Origin: Bacteroidales bacterium
Lineage (GTDB): Bacteria; Bacteroidota; Bacteroidia; Bacteroidales; F082
NCBI GenBank assembly: GCA_018400955.1
Contig: JAGYLH010000009.1
Coordinates: 1-54,587 of the forward strand
Direction: 5' to 3'
Length of the DNA: 54,587 nt
Made by a program: the position numbers and the translations under genes. Of the stretch, positions 40,667-49,514 are shown in pieces (within the stretch, counting starts at the first letter, position 1; each line of letters starts with the position of its first letter). Under the pieces are notes generated by a model. The model was not told where the DNA came from. It did not search any database and saw only the letters and a list, made by a program, of their open reading frames with translations.

Positions 40667-42196
40667 ATGCAACACAGTAATATTATATTAAAATACCTGC
40701 TTGTATTTGCGTTGATCAGCCTTTTAAATGCATGCAAAAAAGACTGGTTGGAAGTAACACCAAAAGGTACTGAACTTGAAGAAAACTATTACCAGAATGC
40801 TGATGAGGCGTTCGCCGGTCTGGTGGCCATTTATGATCAGGTAGGTGGAACTTCTGGTGGTTATATCAACAAGTTTACTGTAGCACTTTCAGGCAGCGAC
40901 GATCATTTTGCCGGTGGCGGTGGAGCTACCGATGTAAATAATCTTCAGGTTCTCTCAAATTACACCCTCGATCCGGCTACCGGGCCACAGGGTGAGTTAT
41001 GGGATAGAGGTTTCAGTGGGGTTTTCAGGGCAAATATATTAATCTCTAAACTACCAGACATCCCTATGAGTGACGACCTTAAAAAAAGGTATATGGCTGA
41101 ATCGAAATTTCTCAGGGCATATTTCTACTTTGACCTGGTAAGGTTTTTCGAGAATATCCCATTATTTAAAGAGCCAATATCGGCTTCTGAGATGTATCAG
41201 GTTGTTCAGGCCGATCCATCTGAGGTCTATAGTTTCATTATACAGGACTTAAAAGATGCCATCGAAGATTTGCCACCATCGGTTCCGGTTGAAACCGAAG
41301 GAGGCAGAGCTACTGAAGGAGCAGCGAGAGCCTTATTGGGAAAAGTATATTTACAACTTGAGGATTATACACTTGCCGCTGAGCAATTTATAAAAGTAAA
41401 CGGAGAACCGGGCGGAACAAGCCAGTTCGGATATAGTTTGCTGCCAAATTTTAATGACTTGTGGGATTTTGATAATAAACAAAACTCAGAAAGCATATTC
41501 TCGGTAAACCATACCGATAAAGCGCAGTGGGATAACTGGGGCTGCATTCCCTGTTCAGAAGGTAACTGGATAAATACCATGTGTGCCCCAAGAAATTACA
41601 ACAGGGTTGACACCACAGCACCGGATTATTTTTCGGGCTGGAGTTTCTTTGTGATTACCAACCAACTGGAAAACGCAATGCAGGGAGACCCAAGATACGA
41701 ATTTACAGTTGCCGATGTGCAGGTTTTGGAAGATGAAGGTCTAATTACTTATGAAAAAGGATATCAAAATACGGGCTTCTTTATTAAGAAATTTATCCCC
41801 CTGCAATCGGATGTAAACGAAGGCGGCAATGTGTTTGGAAACTTTGACCAAAATATTTACGATATCAGGCTTGCCGATACTTATCTGATGGAAGCAGAAG
41901 CCCTGGTATTGTCTGGCGGAGATTTAGGGAGAGCCCAGGCTTTGCTCGATGCCGTGCGAGCAAGGGTTGAACTGCCATCAGTGGCTGTTGCAATGGAGGC
42001 CATCAAAACAGAGAGAAGAATGGAACTGGCTGGTGAAGGACATCGGTGGTTTGATCTGGTTAGATGGGGCGATGCCGAACAGGCATTGGCATTTAAAGGC
42101 TTTGTTGCGTCCAGGAATGAAATCCTTCCGATCCCTTTGCTTGAACTGGAAAATACCCTTTTGGAACAGAATACAGAATATGGCGGAACCCAATAA
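40667..42196 (+). CDS. susD: SusD/RagB-family glycan-binding lipoprotein
   Basis: 509 residues from the ATG at 40667, which gives a clean lipoprotein signal (LVFALISLLNAC, Cys 23). Earlier in-frame ATGs (40583, 40592) would add an unlikely polar leader. SusD features: KKDWLEVTPKGTELEENYY, FLRAYFYFDLVRFFENIPLF, DLKDAIEDLPPS, RATEGAARALLGKVYLQ and the C-terminal IKTERRMELAGEGHRWFDLVRW. It forms the lid of the SusC pore and binds the imported glycan at the cell surface. Confidence 0.95.
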   Translation: MQHSNIILKYLLVFALISLLNACKKDWLEVTPKGTELEENYYQNADEAFAGLVAIYDQVGGTSGGYINKFTVALSGSDDHFAGGGGATDVNNLQVLSNYTLDPATGPQGELWDRGFSGVFRANILISKLPDIPMSDDLKKRYMAESKFLRAYFYFDLVRFFENIPLFKEPISASEMYQVVQADPSEVYSFIIQDLKDAIEDLPPSVPVETEGGRATEGAARALLGKVYLQLEDYTLAAEQFIKVNGEPGGTSQFGYSLLPNFNDLWDFDNKQNSESIFSVNHTDKAQWDNWGCIPCSEGNWINTMCAPRNYNRVDTTAPDYFSGWSFFVITNQLENAMQGDPRYEFTVADVQVLEDEGLITYEKGYQNTGFFIKKFIPLQSDVNEGGNVFGNFDQNIYDIRLADTYLMEAEALVLSGGDLGRAQALLDAVRARVELPSVAVAMEAIKTERRMELAGEGHRWFDLVRWGDAEQALAFKGFVASRNEILPIPLLELENTLLEQNTEYGGTQ

Positions 42197-42234
42197 TAGC
42201 ATCAACAAATAATTATTAATTTAAATTTTTTACA

Positions 42235-43335
42235 ATGAAACAATTACCAGGATTTATTAAAGCTTCTATGGCTGTTCTTATAGTCGTAGGATTAAGTTTC
42301 TTCAGTGCTTGTAAGTCTGATGACGAAGAACCTGCGCCTCTGCCAATTGCAACTTTTCAATTCGAAATCAGTGAAGACAATGGATTGGAAGTTGCATTTA
42401 CCAACTTTTCTCAGCATGCAACCAGTTATGTATGGGATTTTGGCGATGTCATTGGTACCTCAAATGATGAAAGCCCCACCTATACTTTTGGTGATGGTGG
42501 TACTTACACAGTAAAGTTAACGGCTACAAATGAAACCGGATCAGCAAAGCACGAAAAAGAAATTACAGTAATCAATACCTTGCTTCCTGCGGTTGATTTC
42601 AGCTTTCAGGTAAGTAATGAAAACACCCTTGAAGTATCATTTACCAGTAATTCTCCAAATGCAACAGGCTTCGAATGGGATTTCGGCGATGGTGGAACTT
42701 CAACCGAAGCAAATCCTACCTATGTTTATCCCGAAGGTGGAACTTACACAGTAAAGCTTGTTGTTACCAACCAGCACGGATCTTCAGATATATCAAAAAA
42801 TGTAACTGTCGTGAGCCCGACAGCTGTTAACATGATAGAAAACGGAGGATTTGATGACGAATCTGTTTGGACAATCATTCAGCATAATCCAAATAATAAT
42901 GCCACATTAACAATTGCCGATGGTGTAGCAATTTTTGATGATATAGAACAAGGAAGCTGGGGCTCAGAAGGTCATGTAGGAATGAATCAGACTATAACTA
43001 TTGAAGGTGGTAATTATCAGTTAGATCTGGATATTACGACCAATGGAATCAATGAGTTTTGGTTTGAAGTATGGGTAGGAACAGGCGAACCGGTTGAGTT
43101 TGAGGATTACAATGAAGCCAATGGTGCAACAAAAGCATTGTCTTTCAACAGCTGGGATTGTGGGGAAGCGAATAACACCTACTCAGGCCCCATGGCAGCA
43201 GTTTCGTGCCAGGATACCGATGGTAGTGTAACACTTGATGCAGGAACATACTATGTTGTGATCAGAGCAGGTGGCATTACCTGGGGTGAAGGCGGAGTAA
43301 TCATCGACAATGTTTCCATGTATAAATTGGATTAA
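42235..43335 (+). CDS. PKD-domain lipoprotein, probable surface glycan-binding protein
   Basis: 366 residues. Lipoprotein signal (FFSAC, Cys 26), two PKD domains (about 40-115 and 120-195, with YVWDFGD, YTFGDGGTYTVKLTA, WDFGDGGTSTEANPTY), and a C-terminal beta-sandwich of about 165 residues (MIENGGFDDESVWT to IIDNVSMYKLD) resembling a carbohydrate-binding module. Position after susD is where SusE/SGBP proteins occur, so it probably holds the glucan for SusCD. It ends before a strong hairpin. Confidence 0.85.
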   Translation: MKQLPGFIKASMAVLIVVGLSFFSACKSDDEEPAPLPIATFQFEISEDNGLEVAFTNFSQHATSYVWDFGDVIGTSNDESPTYTFGDGGTYTVKLTATNETGSAKHEKEITVINTLLPAVDFSFQVSNENTLEVSFTSNSPNATGFEWDFGDGGTSTEANPTYVYPEGGTYTVKLVVTNQHGSSDISKNVTVVSPTAVNMIENGGFDDESVWTIIQHNPNNNATLTIADGVAIFDDIEQGSWGSEGHVGMNQTITIEGGNYQLDLDITTNGINEFWFEVWVGTGEPVEFEDYNEANGATKALSFNSWDCGEANNTYSGPMAAVSCQDTDGSVTLDAGTYYVVIRAGGITWGEGGVIIDNVSMYKLD

Positions 43336-43418
43336 TCTATAGTTTTCTAAAATTTGTCGTACTTTGTAATATGCAATTGTAGTTCTTTAAACATTCATAA
43401 TTAGTGAATTTAGGTTTT

Positions 43419-43455
43419 TAAACACCACCGGCCTATTTAGGGCCGGTGGGTTTAA
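43419..43455 (+). terminator. Hairpin terminator after the surface-binding protein gene
   Basis: The stem CCACCGGCC / GGCCGGTGG has a 7-nt loop, with AAAC / GTTT extending it. The T-run is short, so it may be a partial terminator between the susCD part and the enzyme genes. Confidence 0.6.
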
Positions 43456-43536
43456 AAAATAAATATCCCACTACACGACTCGCACCAAATCAACTCTTAA
43501 AATAGTCAACAAAACATTTTAACTAAACCGCGCATC

Positions 43537-46317
43537 ATGATTTCAGAAAAATTCATTTCAAAAATACTCTCCAGACAATGTCTGGCAATTGTCTTCTCTG
43601 TCTTAGTTGTATCTTCCTCTTTTGGCCAGGGATTTCTTCAAACAGATGGAAAGAAAATTGTGGATGGCAATGGTGATGAGATCATCTTAAGAGGAATTGG
43701 ATTAGGTGGTTGGATGCTTATGGAAGGCTATATGATGCAGTCGTCGGATGTAGCAGATACCCAGTGGGAGTTCAGAGAAAGACTGGAAGAATTGATGGGA
43801 GTTGAGAAAACAGATCAGTTTTTTGATGCCTGGTTAGATAATCATGTAACAAAAGCTGATATTGACTCATTGGCAAGCTGGGGCTATAACAGTGTGCGTC
43901 CTGCCTTGCACTATAATCTATTTACTTTGCCCATAGAAGAAGAGCCTGTGCCGGGAGAGCAAACCTGGCTTGATAAAGGGTTCGAAATGGTTGACACTTT
44001 GCTGAGTTGGTGTGAGGCTAACGAAATTTACATGATTCTCGACCTTCATGCTGCTCCGGGCGGACAAGGATTTAACGCAGCAATATCTGACTACGATCCA
44101 TCAAAACCATCACTTTGGGAAAGCCAAGATAACAGGGATAAAACTGTTGCACTTTGGCAAAAGCTTGCCGAAAGATATAAAGATGAAGTATGGGTAGGTG
44201 GTTTCGATTTGATTAACGAAACCAATTGGTATGAAGATGATATGGGGCCAAATAATTTTTTGCTTCGGCAATTAATGGGTGAGATCACTGATAGCATTAG
44301 AGCTGTTGGCAGCAATCATATTGTTTTTATTGAAGGAAACAGCTGGGCAAATGACTTTAATGGAATGACACCTCCCTGGGATGATAATTTGGTCTATAGT
44401 CCTCACAAATACTGGAGTTTTAATGACCAAGGATCAATTCAATGGGTCCTTGATATTCGGGATGAGTATAACGTTCCTCTATGGTTTGGAGAAACGGGGG
44501 AGAATTCCAATGTTTGGTTTACAGATGCCGTTACCCTTTTTGAAAACAATGACATAGGTTGGTCGTGGTGGCCTATGAAAAGAATCGAGAATATTGTAGC
44601 CCCTTATTCCATCCCTTTTACAGATGGTTACAAACAAATACTTGACTATTGGCGCGGGGAGGCACCTCAACCATCAGTTGATGAAGCTTTTGCGGCAATG
44701 ATGGAGCTGGCCCTGAACTCAAACAGCATGAACTGCACTTATAACAAAGGTGTTGCTGATGCCAAAATCCGACAGCCACATACAAATGAAATTATACCGT
44801 TTAACTTGCCTCATACACTACCAGGATTGTTGTATATGTCTGATTATGATATGGGTAAAATCGGGTATGCCTATTATGATGTCGATTATGTAAATTATAG
44901 TCTGTCCACCGGTTTTTTTACGCCATGGAATAGGGGCTGGGTATATCGAAATGATGGCGTTGATATCGAAGCCAATGAAGATCCCATAAACAGCAATGGA
45001 TTTCATATTGGTTATGTGGCCAAAGGCGAATGGATGAAATATACCATTCAGGTTGAAGAGTCAGGTTCTTATACTGCTGTTGCAAGAGTGGCCTCACAAG
45101 AAAGTGGTGGAAAATTCCATCTCAAATTAAATGATGAAGCTATTACAAGTCAACAAACCGTTAGCGCATCAGGCGGATGGACAAATTTTCAAAATATGGA
45201 AATAACCGAAGTCCTTTTAAATGAAGGAGAACATTTCCTGTCTTTCCATATTGATGATGACACACCATTCAACTTAAGCAGTATTGAGTTTATCAAAACC
45301 GGTGAAATAGAAGATATAACCTTCTACAGTCTAAACGGCGAAACCGGTGAAGATGAAAAATCTGTTAGATTGTTCGTTAATCATCCAATCAACCTTGAGT
45401 CTATCGATGGAGCTGTAAGCGAATTTCAGGTTAAAGTGAACAACGAGGTGCAATCCATCATCTCCCTTTCGATGATAGAATCGCAAAGCAGAACCTTGAT
45501 TTTAGAACTGGAACATCCTGTTTTACAAACTGATGTCATAAGCGTAAGTTATACAGGAAATGATATCACATCAGTTACAGATAAAATACTTGAACAGTTT
45601 GAGGACTTACAGATCAGAAATACACTACCCAGGCGCTTTGCTCTGCCCGCTACCATACAGGCCGAAGATTGGGATTACCAGGAAGGTTTGGCGCTCGAAG
45701 AAACGACAGATACCGGTGGCGGCTACAATTTTGGATATACAGATGCAGGCGATTTTGCGGATTATCGTATTGCTATACTTGAAGCAGACGAATTCAACCT
45801 AAGTGTTCGGGTTGCATCCACAAATGCCAATGGTGTGCTGCGTTTCATTCTTATTGACGACTTTAACGAAGAACAAGATGATTTGGTTATTGCAGAAGTC
45901 AATATACCCAATACAGGTGGGTGGCAATCGTGGACAAGCATTTCCGAGGCAGTTGATCTTCCTAAAGGATTTTACAAGCTACGATTATACATTGTTTCGC
46001 CCGAATTTAATGTAAATTGGTTTAAGCTTGAATTGGGAACTGGTATCGAAGGGGATTTTAAGGGTCTGAATACAATGCCATTAATCTATCCAAACCCGGT
46101 CAGTGGTGATGAATTATTTTTAAACTTTGATCATCTTTCAGATATAAATTATCAGGCCGAAATCTACTCCATTTCCGGAAAACTTCTTTACTCAGAAAAG
46201 ATTTCCGGCAGCAATAGCCCGGTTAAAATTAATATTGCGGATACTCCAAAGGGGGTGGCCATTTTAAGGTTGCAAAGCAATGGCCAAATCTATACCTATA
46301 AAATCATCAGGAAGTAA
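43537..46317 (+). CDS. Secreted GH5 glycoside hydrolase with two CBM6-like domains and T9SS sorting domain
   Basis: 926 residues. Signal peptide (IVFSVLVVSSSFGQ), then a GH5 (beta/alpha)8 domain (to about residue 375): LRGIGLGGWMLMEGY as in GH5 exo-1,3-glucanase types, acid/base FDLINETNW, and nucleophile WFGETGENS. Two beta-sandwich domains follow at about 455-590 and 700-835, with CBM6 features (GYVAKGEWMKYTIQV, TDAGDFADYRI, GGWQSWTSI, VNWFKLE). The last about 75 residues form a type IX secretion type A sorting domain (YPNPVSGDELFL ... AILRLQSNGQIYTYKIIRK). It would be attached or released outside the cell. Neighbouring GH16 and GH3 genes favour a beta-1,3-glucan target. Confidence 0.88.
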   Translation: MISEKFISKILSRQCLAIVFSVLVVSSSFGQGFLQTDGKKIVDGNGDEIILRGIGLGGWMLMEGYMMQSSDVADTQWEFRERLEELMGVEKTDQFFDAWLDNHVTKADIDSLASWGYNSVRPALHYNLFTLPIEEEPVPGEQTWLDKGFEMVDTLLSWCEANEIYMILDLHAAPGGQGFNAAISDYDPSKPSLWESQDNRDKTVALWQKLAERYKDEVWVGGFDLINETNWYEDDMGPNNFLLRQLMGEITDSIRAVGSNHIVFIEGNSWANDFNGMTPPWDDNLVYSPHKYWSFNDQGSIQWVLDIRDEYNVPLWFGETGENSNVWFTDAVTLFENNDIGWSWWPMKRIENIVAPYSIPFTDGYKQILDYWRGEAPQPSVDEAFAAMMELALNSNSMNCTYNKGVADAKIRQPHTNEIIPFNLPHTLPGLLYMSDYDMGKIGYAYYDVDYVNYSLSTGFFTPWNRGWVYRNDGVDIEANEDPINSNGFHIGYVAKGEWMKYTIQVEESGSYTAVARVASQESGGKFHLKLNDEAITSQQTVSASGGWTNFQNMEITEVLLNEGEHFLSFHIDDDTPFNLSSIEFIKTGEIEDITFYSLNGETGEDEKSVRLFVNHPINLESIDGAVSEFQVKVNNEVQSIISLSMIESQSRTLILELEHPVLQTDVISVSYTGNDITSVTDKILEQFEDLQIRNTLPRRFALPATIQAEDWDYQEGLALEETTDTGGGYNFGYTDAGDFADYRIAILEADEFNLSVRVASTNANGVLRFILIDDFNEEQDDLVIAEVNIPNTGGWQSWTSISEAVDLPKGFYKLRLYIVSPEFNVNWFKLELGTGIEGDFKGLNTMPLIYPNPVSGDELFLNFDHLSDINYQAEIYSISGKLLYSEKISGSNSPVKINIADTPKGVAILRLQSNGQIYTYKIIRK

Positions 46318-46515
46318 CACTGTTTATTGAGTCCAGTAAAAAAAGTATTTGTCCACAAATTTACACGAATTTAATTTCTTGAGATTCAGCACTATAAAAC
46401 AAAATAAAATTTACACGAATGTATAAAAACAAGTTTTTATACTGTACTCATAATTTGAAAAACAATATAAGCATGGACTCTAATTTTAAAAATCACGAAC
46501 TTAAAATCTAAACCA
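46318..46515. other. Intergenic region with short direct repeats
   Basis: This AT-rich 198-bp gap has two copies of AATTTACACGAAT (about 46358 and 46409). No clear promoter was identified. Confidence 0.45.
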
Positions 46516-47373
46516 ATGAATAGGATAATCACAGTTTTTACAATAATATCAGCCCTGATTATAATGGGATGTACTGAAGCCCCCAAAGAAAAAACAAATT
46601 CTCCTTCATCTGAAGAAGTATGGGTAGTTGACTTCTTTGATGATTTTGAAACCTTTGACACCAACAACTGGCAGGATCAGCGAATTTGGGTGAACAACGA
46701 AAAACAGTGCTATGTGCCAGACGGTAAGTATGGAACCCGTGAGGTTAGTGATGGAACCTTAAAATTGAGATTAATCAATATTGGCGAAGAGATTGAGTGT
46801 GATAACTTCGACAAGCATGGCAATCAACAAGCAAATACCGAATATGTTGCCGGTAGAATTTGTTCAAAAAACAGAAAAGAGTTTATAAAAGGAAAATGGA
46901 CTGCCCGGTTAAGGATATGGGGCAAGAGTGAGCCTAGCATGTTTCCTGCATGGTGGATATTGGGAGCTCAGAATAATGAGCCACCGGTTCAGGAATCAAA
47001 CGAAAATATATGTTGGCCTCTAACGGGTTCTGGTGAAATTGATATATTCGAACATCATGGAGATGGAGACGGCAAACATTATACAACAGGAGCTATTAAA
47101 AGCTTAGGGGAGTGCGATAAAGGCGATTGGTGGAGTTTACGTACAGATGTAGAGGTAACTTTAAATGAGTATCACGAGTATTCAGTGGAATGGGAAGGCG
47201 ACGACCTCGTTTACCGGTTGGATGGCAAAGAAGTCTATCGCAATGAAGGTGAGGGAGCAAAATATCCTGAACCCATGTTTGCTATTTTAAACTTCGCGAA
47301 AATTACCGACTCACCCATGGACGGTGAATGGGTTATGGAAGTAGATTGGGTAAAGCATGAATACAGAAAGTGA
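46516..47373 (+). CDS. GH16 beta-glucanase lipoprotein (laminarinase-like)
   Basis: 285 residues. Lipoprotein signal (ISALIIMGC, Cys 19), then a GH16 jelly-roll: FFDDFETFDTNNW, EYVAGRICSKNRKEF, FPAWWILGAQ and the catalytic GSGEIDIFEHHG (E-x-D-x-x-E). GEWVMEVDWVKHEYR ends the fold, as in laminarinases. It would hydrolyse beta-1,3(-1,4)-glucan at the cell surface. Specificity is inferred from the beta-bulge active site and the PUL, not proved. Confidence 0.9.
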   Translation: MNRIITVFTIISALIIMGCTEAPKEKTNSPSSEEVWVVDFFDDFETFDTNNWQDQRIWVNNEKQCYVPDGKYGTREVSDGTLKLRLINIGEEIECDNFDKHGNQQANTEYVAGRICSKNRKEFIKGKWTARLRIWGKSEPSMFPAWWILGAQNNEPPVQESNENICWPLTGSGEIDIFEHHGDGDGKHYTTGAIKSLGECDKGDWWSLRTDVEVTLNEYHEYSVEWEGDDLVYRLDGKEVYRNEGEGAKYPEPMFAILNFAKITDSPMDGEWVMEVDWVKHEYRK

Positions 47374-47404
47374 TTGGATCAATAGTAATGCCCATTTTTG
47401 CTTT

Positions 47405-47550
47405 GCCGCGCCCTTTAGGGTGCGGATCAGAGCATTTCTTTAATAGAGTAACAAAATCCTGGAAAATTTTATTTTTTTCAATTTTGAAATATTCCAGGAT
47501 TTTGAACGCGCTAGTTATCAATCTTTTAAACCGCACCTAAAGGGCGCGGC
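47405..47550. repeat. Nested inverted-repeat element
   Basis: Outer arms GCCGCGCCCTTTAGGGTGCGG (47405-47425, 21 bp) and its inverse (47531-47550) differ by one base. Inside, a perfect 13-bp inverted repeat (47452-47464 and 47492-47504, CAAAATCCTGGAA) forms a second stem. The whole 146-bp element sits between the GH16 and GH3 genes and carries no coding frame. Confidence 0.8.
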
Positions 47551-47591
47551 TATTAAACAATTCTTTTATTGAATTATATAGGGTAGATCAA

Positions 47592-49383
47592 ATGAAAAAT
47601 TTTTTCAAAAGTAGATGGCTGTTTTTATTTGCTGCAATTATATTTTTCACGCTTAGTTCCTGCATGCCAGGCGTGGATAAGGATTTGGAGATTGAACAAA
47701 AAGTTGAAGCCTTATTAGCCGAAATGACCCTTGAGGAAAAGATCGGACAAATGACCATGGTGAGGCATTTTGATGGGGATATCGAAAATGATATTGGCGA
47801 TAAATTTATTGGAGCGGTGATCCATTCACAGGGTCCTCTGCCTGGCGAAGGTGCTGATGGGTGGCAGGCCAGGTTTAGGGAACTTCAGGAAAAAGCCCTC
47901 GGCACAAGGCTTGGGATTCCGTTGCTGATTGGTGTGGATGCCGTCCATGGGCAAAACACTTTTGAAGGTGCTACAATTTTTCCGCACAATATTGGTCTGG
48001 TTGCAGCCGGCAATGAAAAGCTTACCCACGAAATTGCGGCAATTACGGCCATCGAAATGCAGGCTACCGGCTTCAACTGGACATTTGCGCCATGTATAGC
48101 GATTCCCTACAGCGAAAAGTGGGGCAGGGTGTATGAAGCCTGTTCCGAGTCAACCGAGATGACCCAAAAACTGGTAATCACACCATCAGGGGAATGCAGG
48201 GAAATTTATCGATCCGGATAAGGTGATGGCGCCACCGCCAAACATTATATTGGCGATGGTGCTACGGATGATGATAGTATCGAAGGCGGCAATGCAACCA
48301 TCAGCATGCAGGAAATCAGCGAAGGCGCTTATCCCTCCTTACCGCGCTGCAGTAAATGCGGGTGTTGGGGCAGTAATGGTTTCATCAATTCCACACATAG
48401 TGTTTTTATGCATGCGCATAAAGAGCTCATTACCGACACATTAAAAAACGGAATGGGCTTCGACGGCATTGTTGTTACCGACTGGAGGGTAATTAAGATT
48501 TGGTGAAAACGATATTATCAATGCCGGTGTAGATATTGTGATGGCTGTGGAAGGTGATCTGGATCATTTCAAAAGGATTAAAAAATGGCGTGGATAGCGG
48601 ATTCGTGAGCGCTGATCCGGATTGACGATGCGGTGCGAAGAATACTGCGGCAGAAATTCAGGATAAGATTGTTTGACAAACCATTTGCTGATACAACTTT
48701 GATTGATAAGAAGGGTTGGCATCGGCACTGGAAAAAGCCCGGCCCAGGCGGTTCGAGGTATTTGGTTTTTTTACTCAAAAATGAAAGCACTACACTTCAA
48801 TTGACAAGGATACAAAGATTGTTGTGGTTGGCGAACATGCAAACAATTCAGTTGCAATCAGGATGGTCCATCAACTGGCTTGAGAACGCAGGGAGAAGCT
48901 ATGCAGGGTCCAGCTTAACAATTCTGCAGGGCATCGAAGCGCTGCCGCAGGGGAGTGGTGTATGACGAATGGGAAGAAAATCGATACAATCGGATGTAGC
49001 CATAATTGTGGTCGGAGAAACGCCCTATGCCATTCGGTGATATAAGGGATGGCGGTGGATGGTACAAACTCACTTTGAGGGAAGAGCATCAGGATTGTCA
49101 CTTCTTATGTGAATCAGGGAGTAAAAGTCGTGGTGCTGTTGGTTTCGGGAGGCCATTGGTTACCCACCCCGGCAAATTGCACAGGCGGATGCTTTCGTTG
49201 CAGCATGGCTCCCAGGATCTAGAAGGAGCTGCAATTGCGGATGTGCTTTTTTGGGGATTATAACTTTTCAGGCAAATTACCTCATAGCTGGCCAAAATCA
49301 GTGAAAGATTTCGATGGTAAATTCGGCTAACTATTGGGACAAGTCCATTGATCCTCTCTACCAGTTTGGAGATGGTTAAACTG
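47592..49383 (+). CDS. GH3 beta-glucosidase-like lipoprotein (frameshifted after residue 200)
   Basis: Reconstructed protein of about 600 residues. Lipoprotein signal (FFTLSSC, Cys 24), then a GH3 N-terminal barrel: EMTLEEKIGQMTMVRH, IPLLIGVDAVHGQNTF and NWTFAPCIAIPYSEKWGRVYE, intact to 48221. After that, frames change repeatedly: KHYIGDGATDD, NGMGFDGIVVTDW (nucleophile Asp near 48480) and RRILRQKFRIRLFD, then the C-terminal domain with FGDYNFSGKLPHSWPK and SIDPLYQFGDG before the stop. At least eight single-base shifts. It would release glucose from glucan oligosaccharides, probably from the periplasmic side. Confidence 0.8.
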
Positions 49384-49514
49384 CTGACCCATTTTTTGAA
49401 TATACAAAATCATTTAAAGTATCAGTTTATGTAAGGATTTTTATTATAAAGAAAATTGATCAGCTATATGTATGAAGAAGATATACTTTTGCTTCAAATA
49501 ATTAAACATTTACC

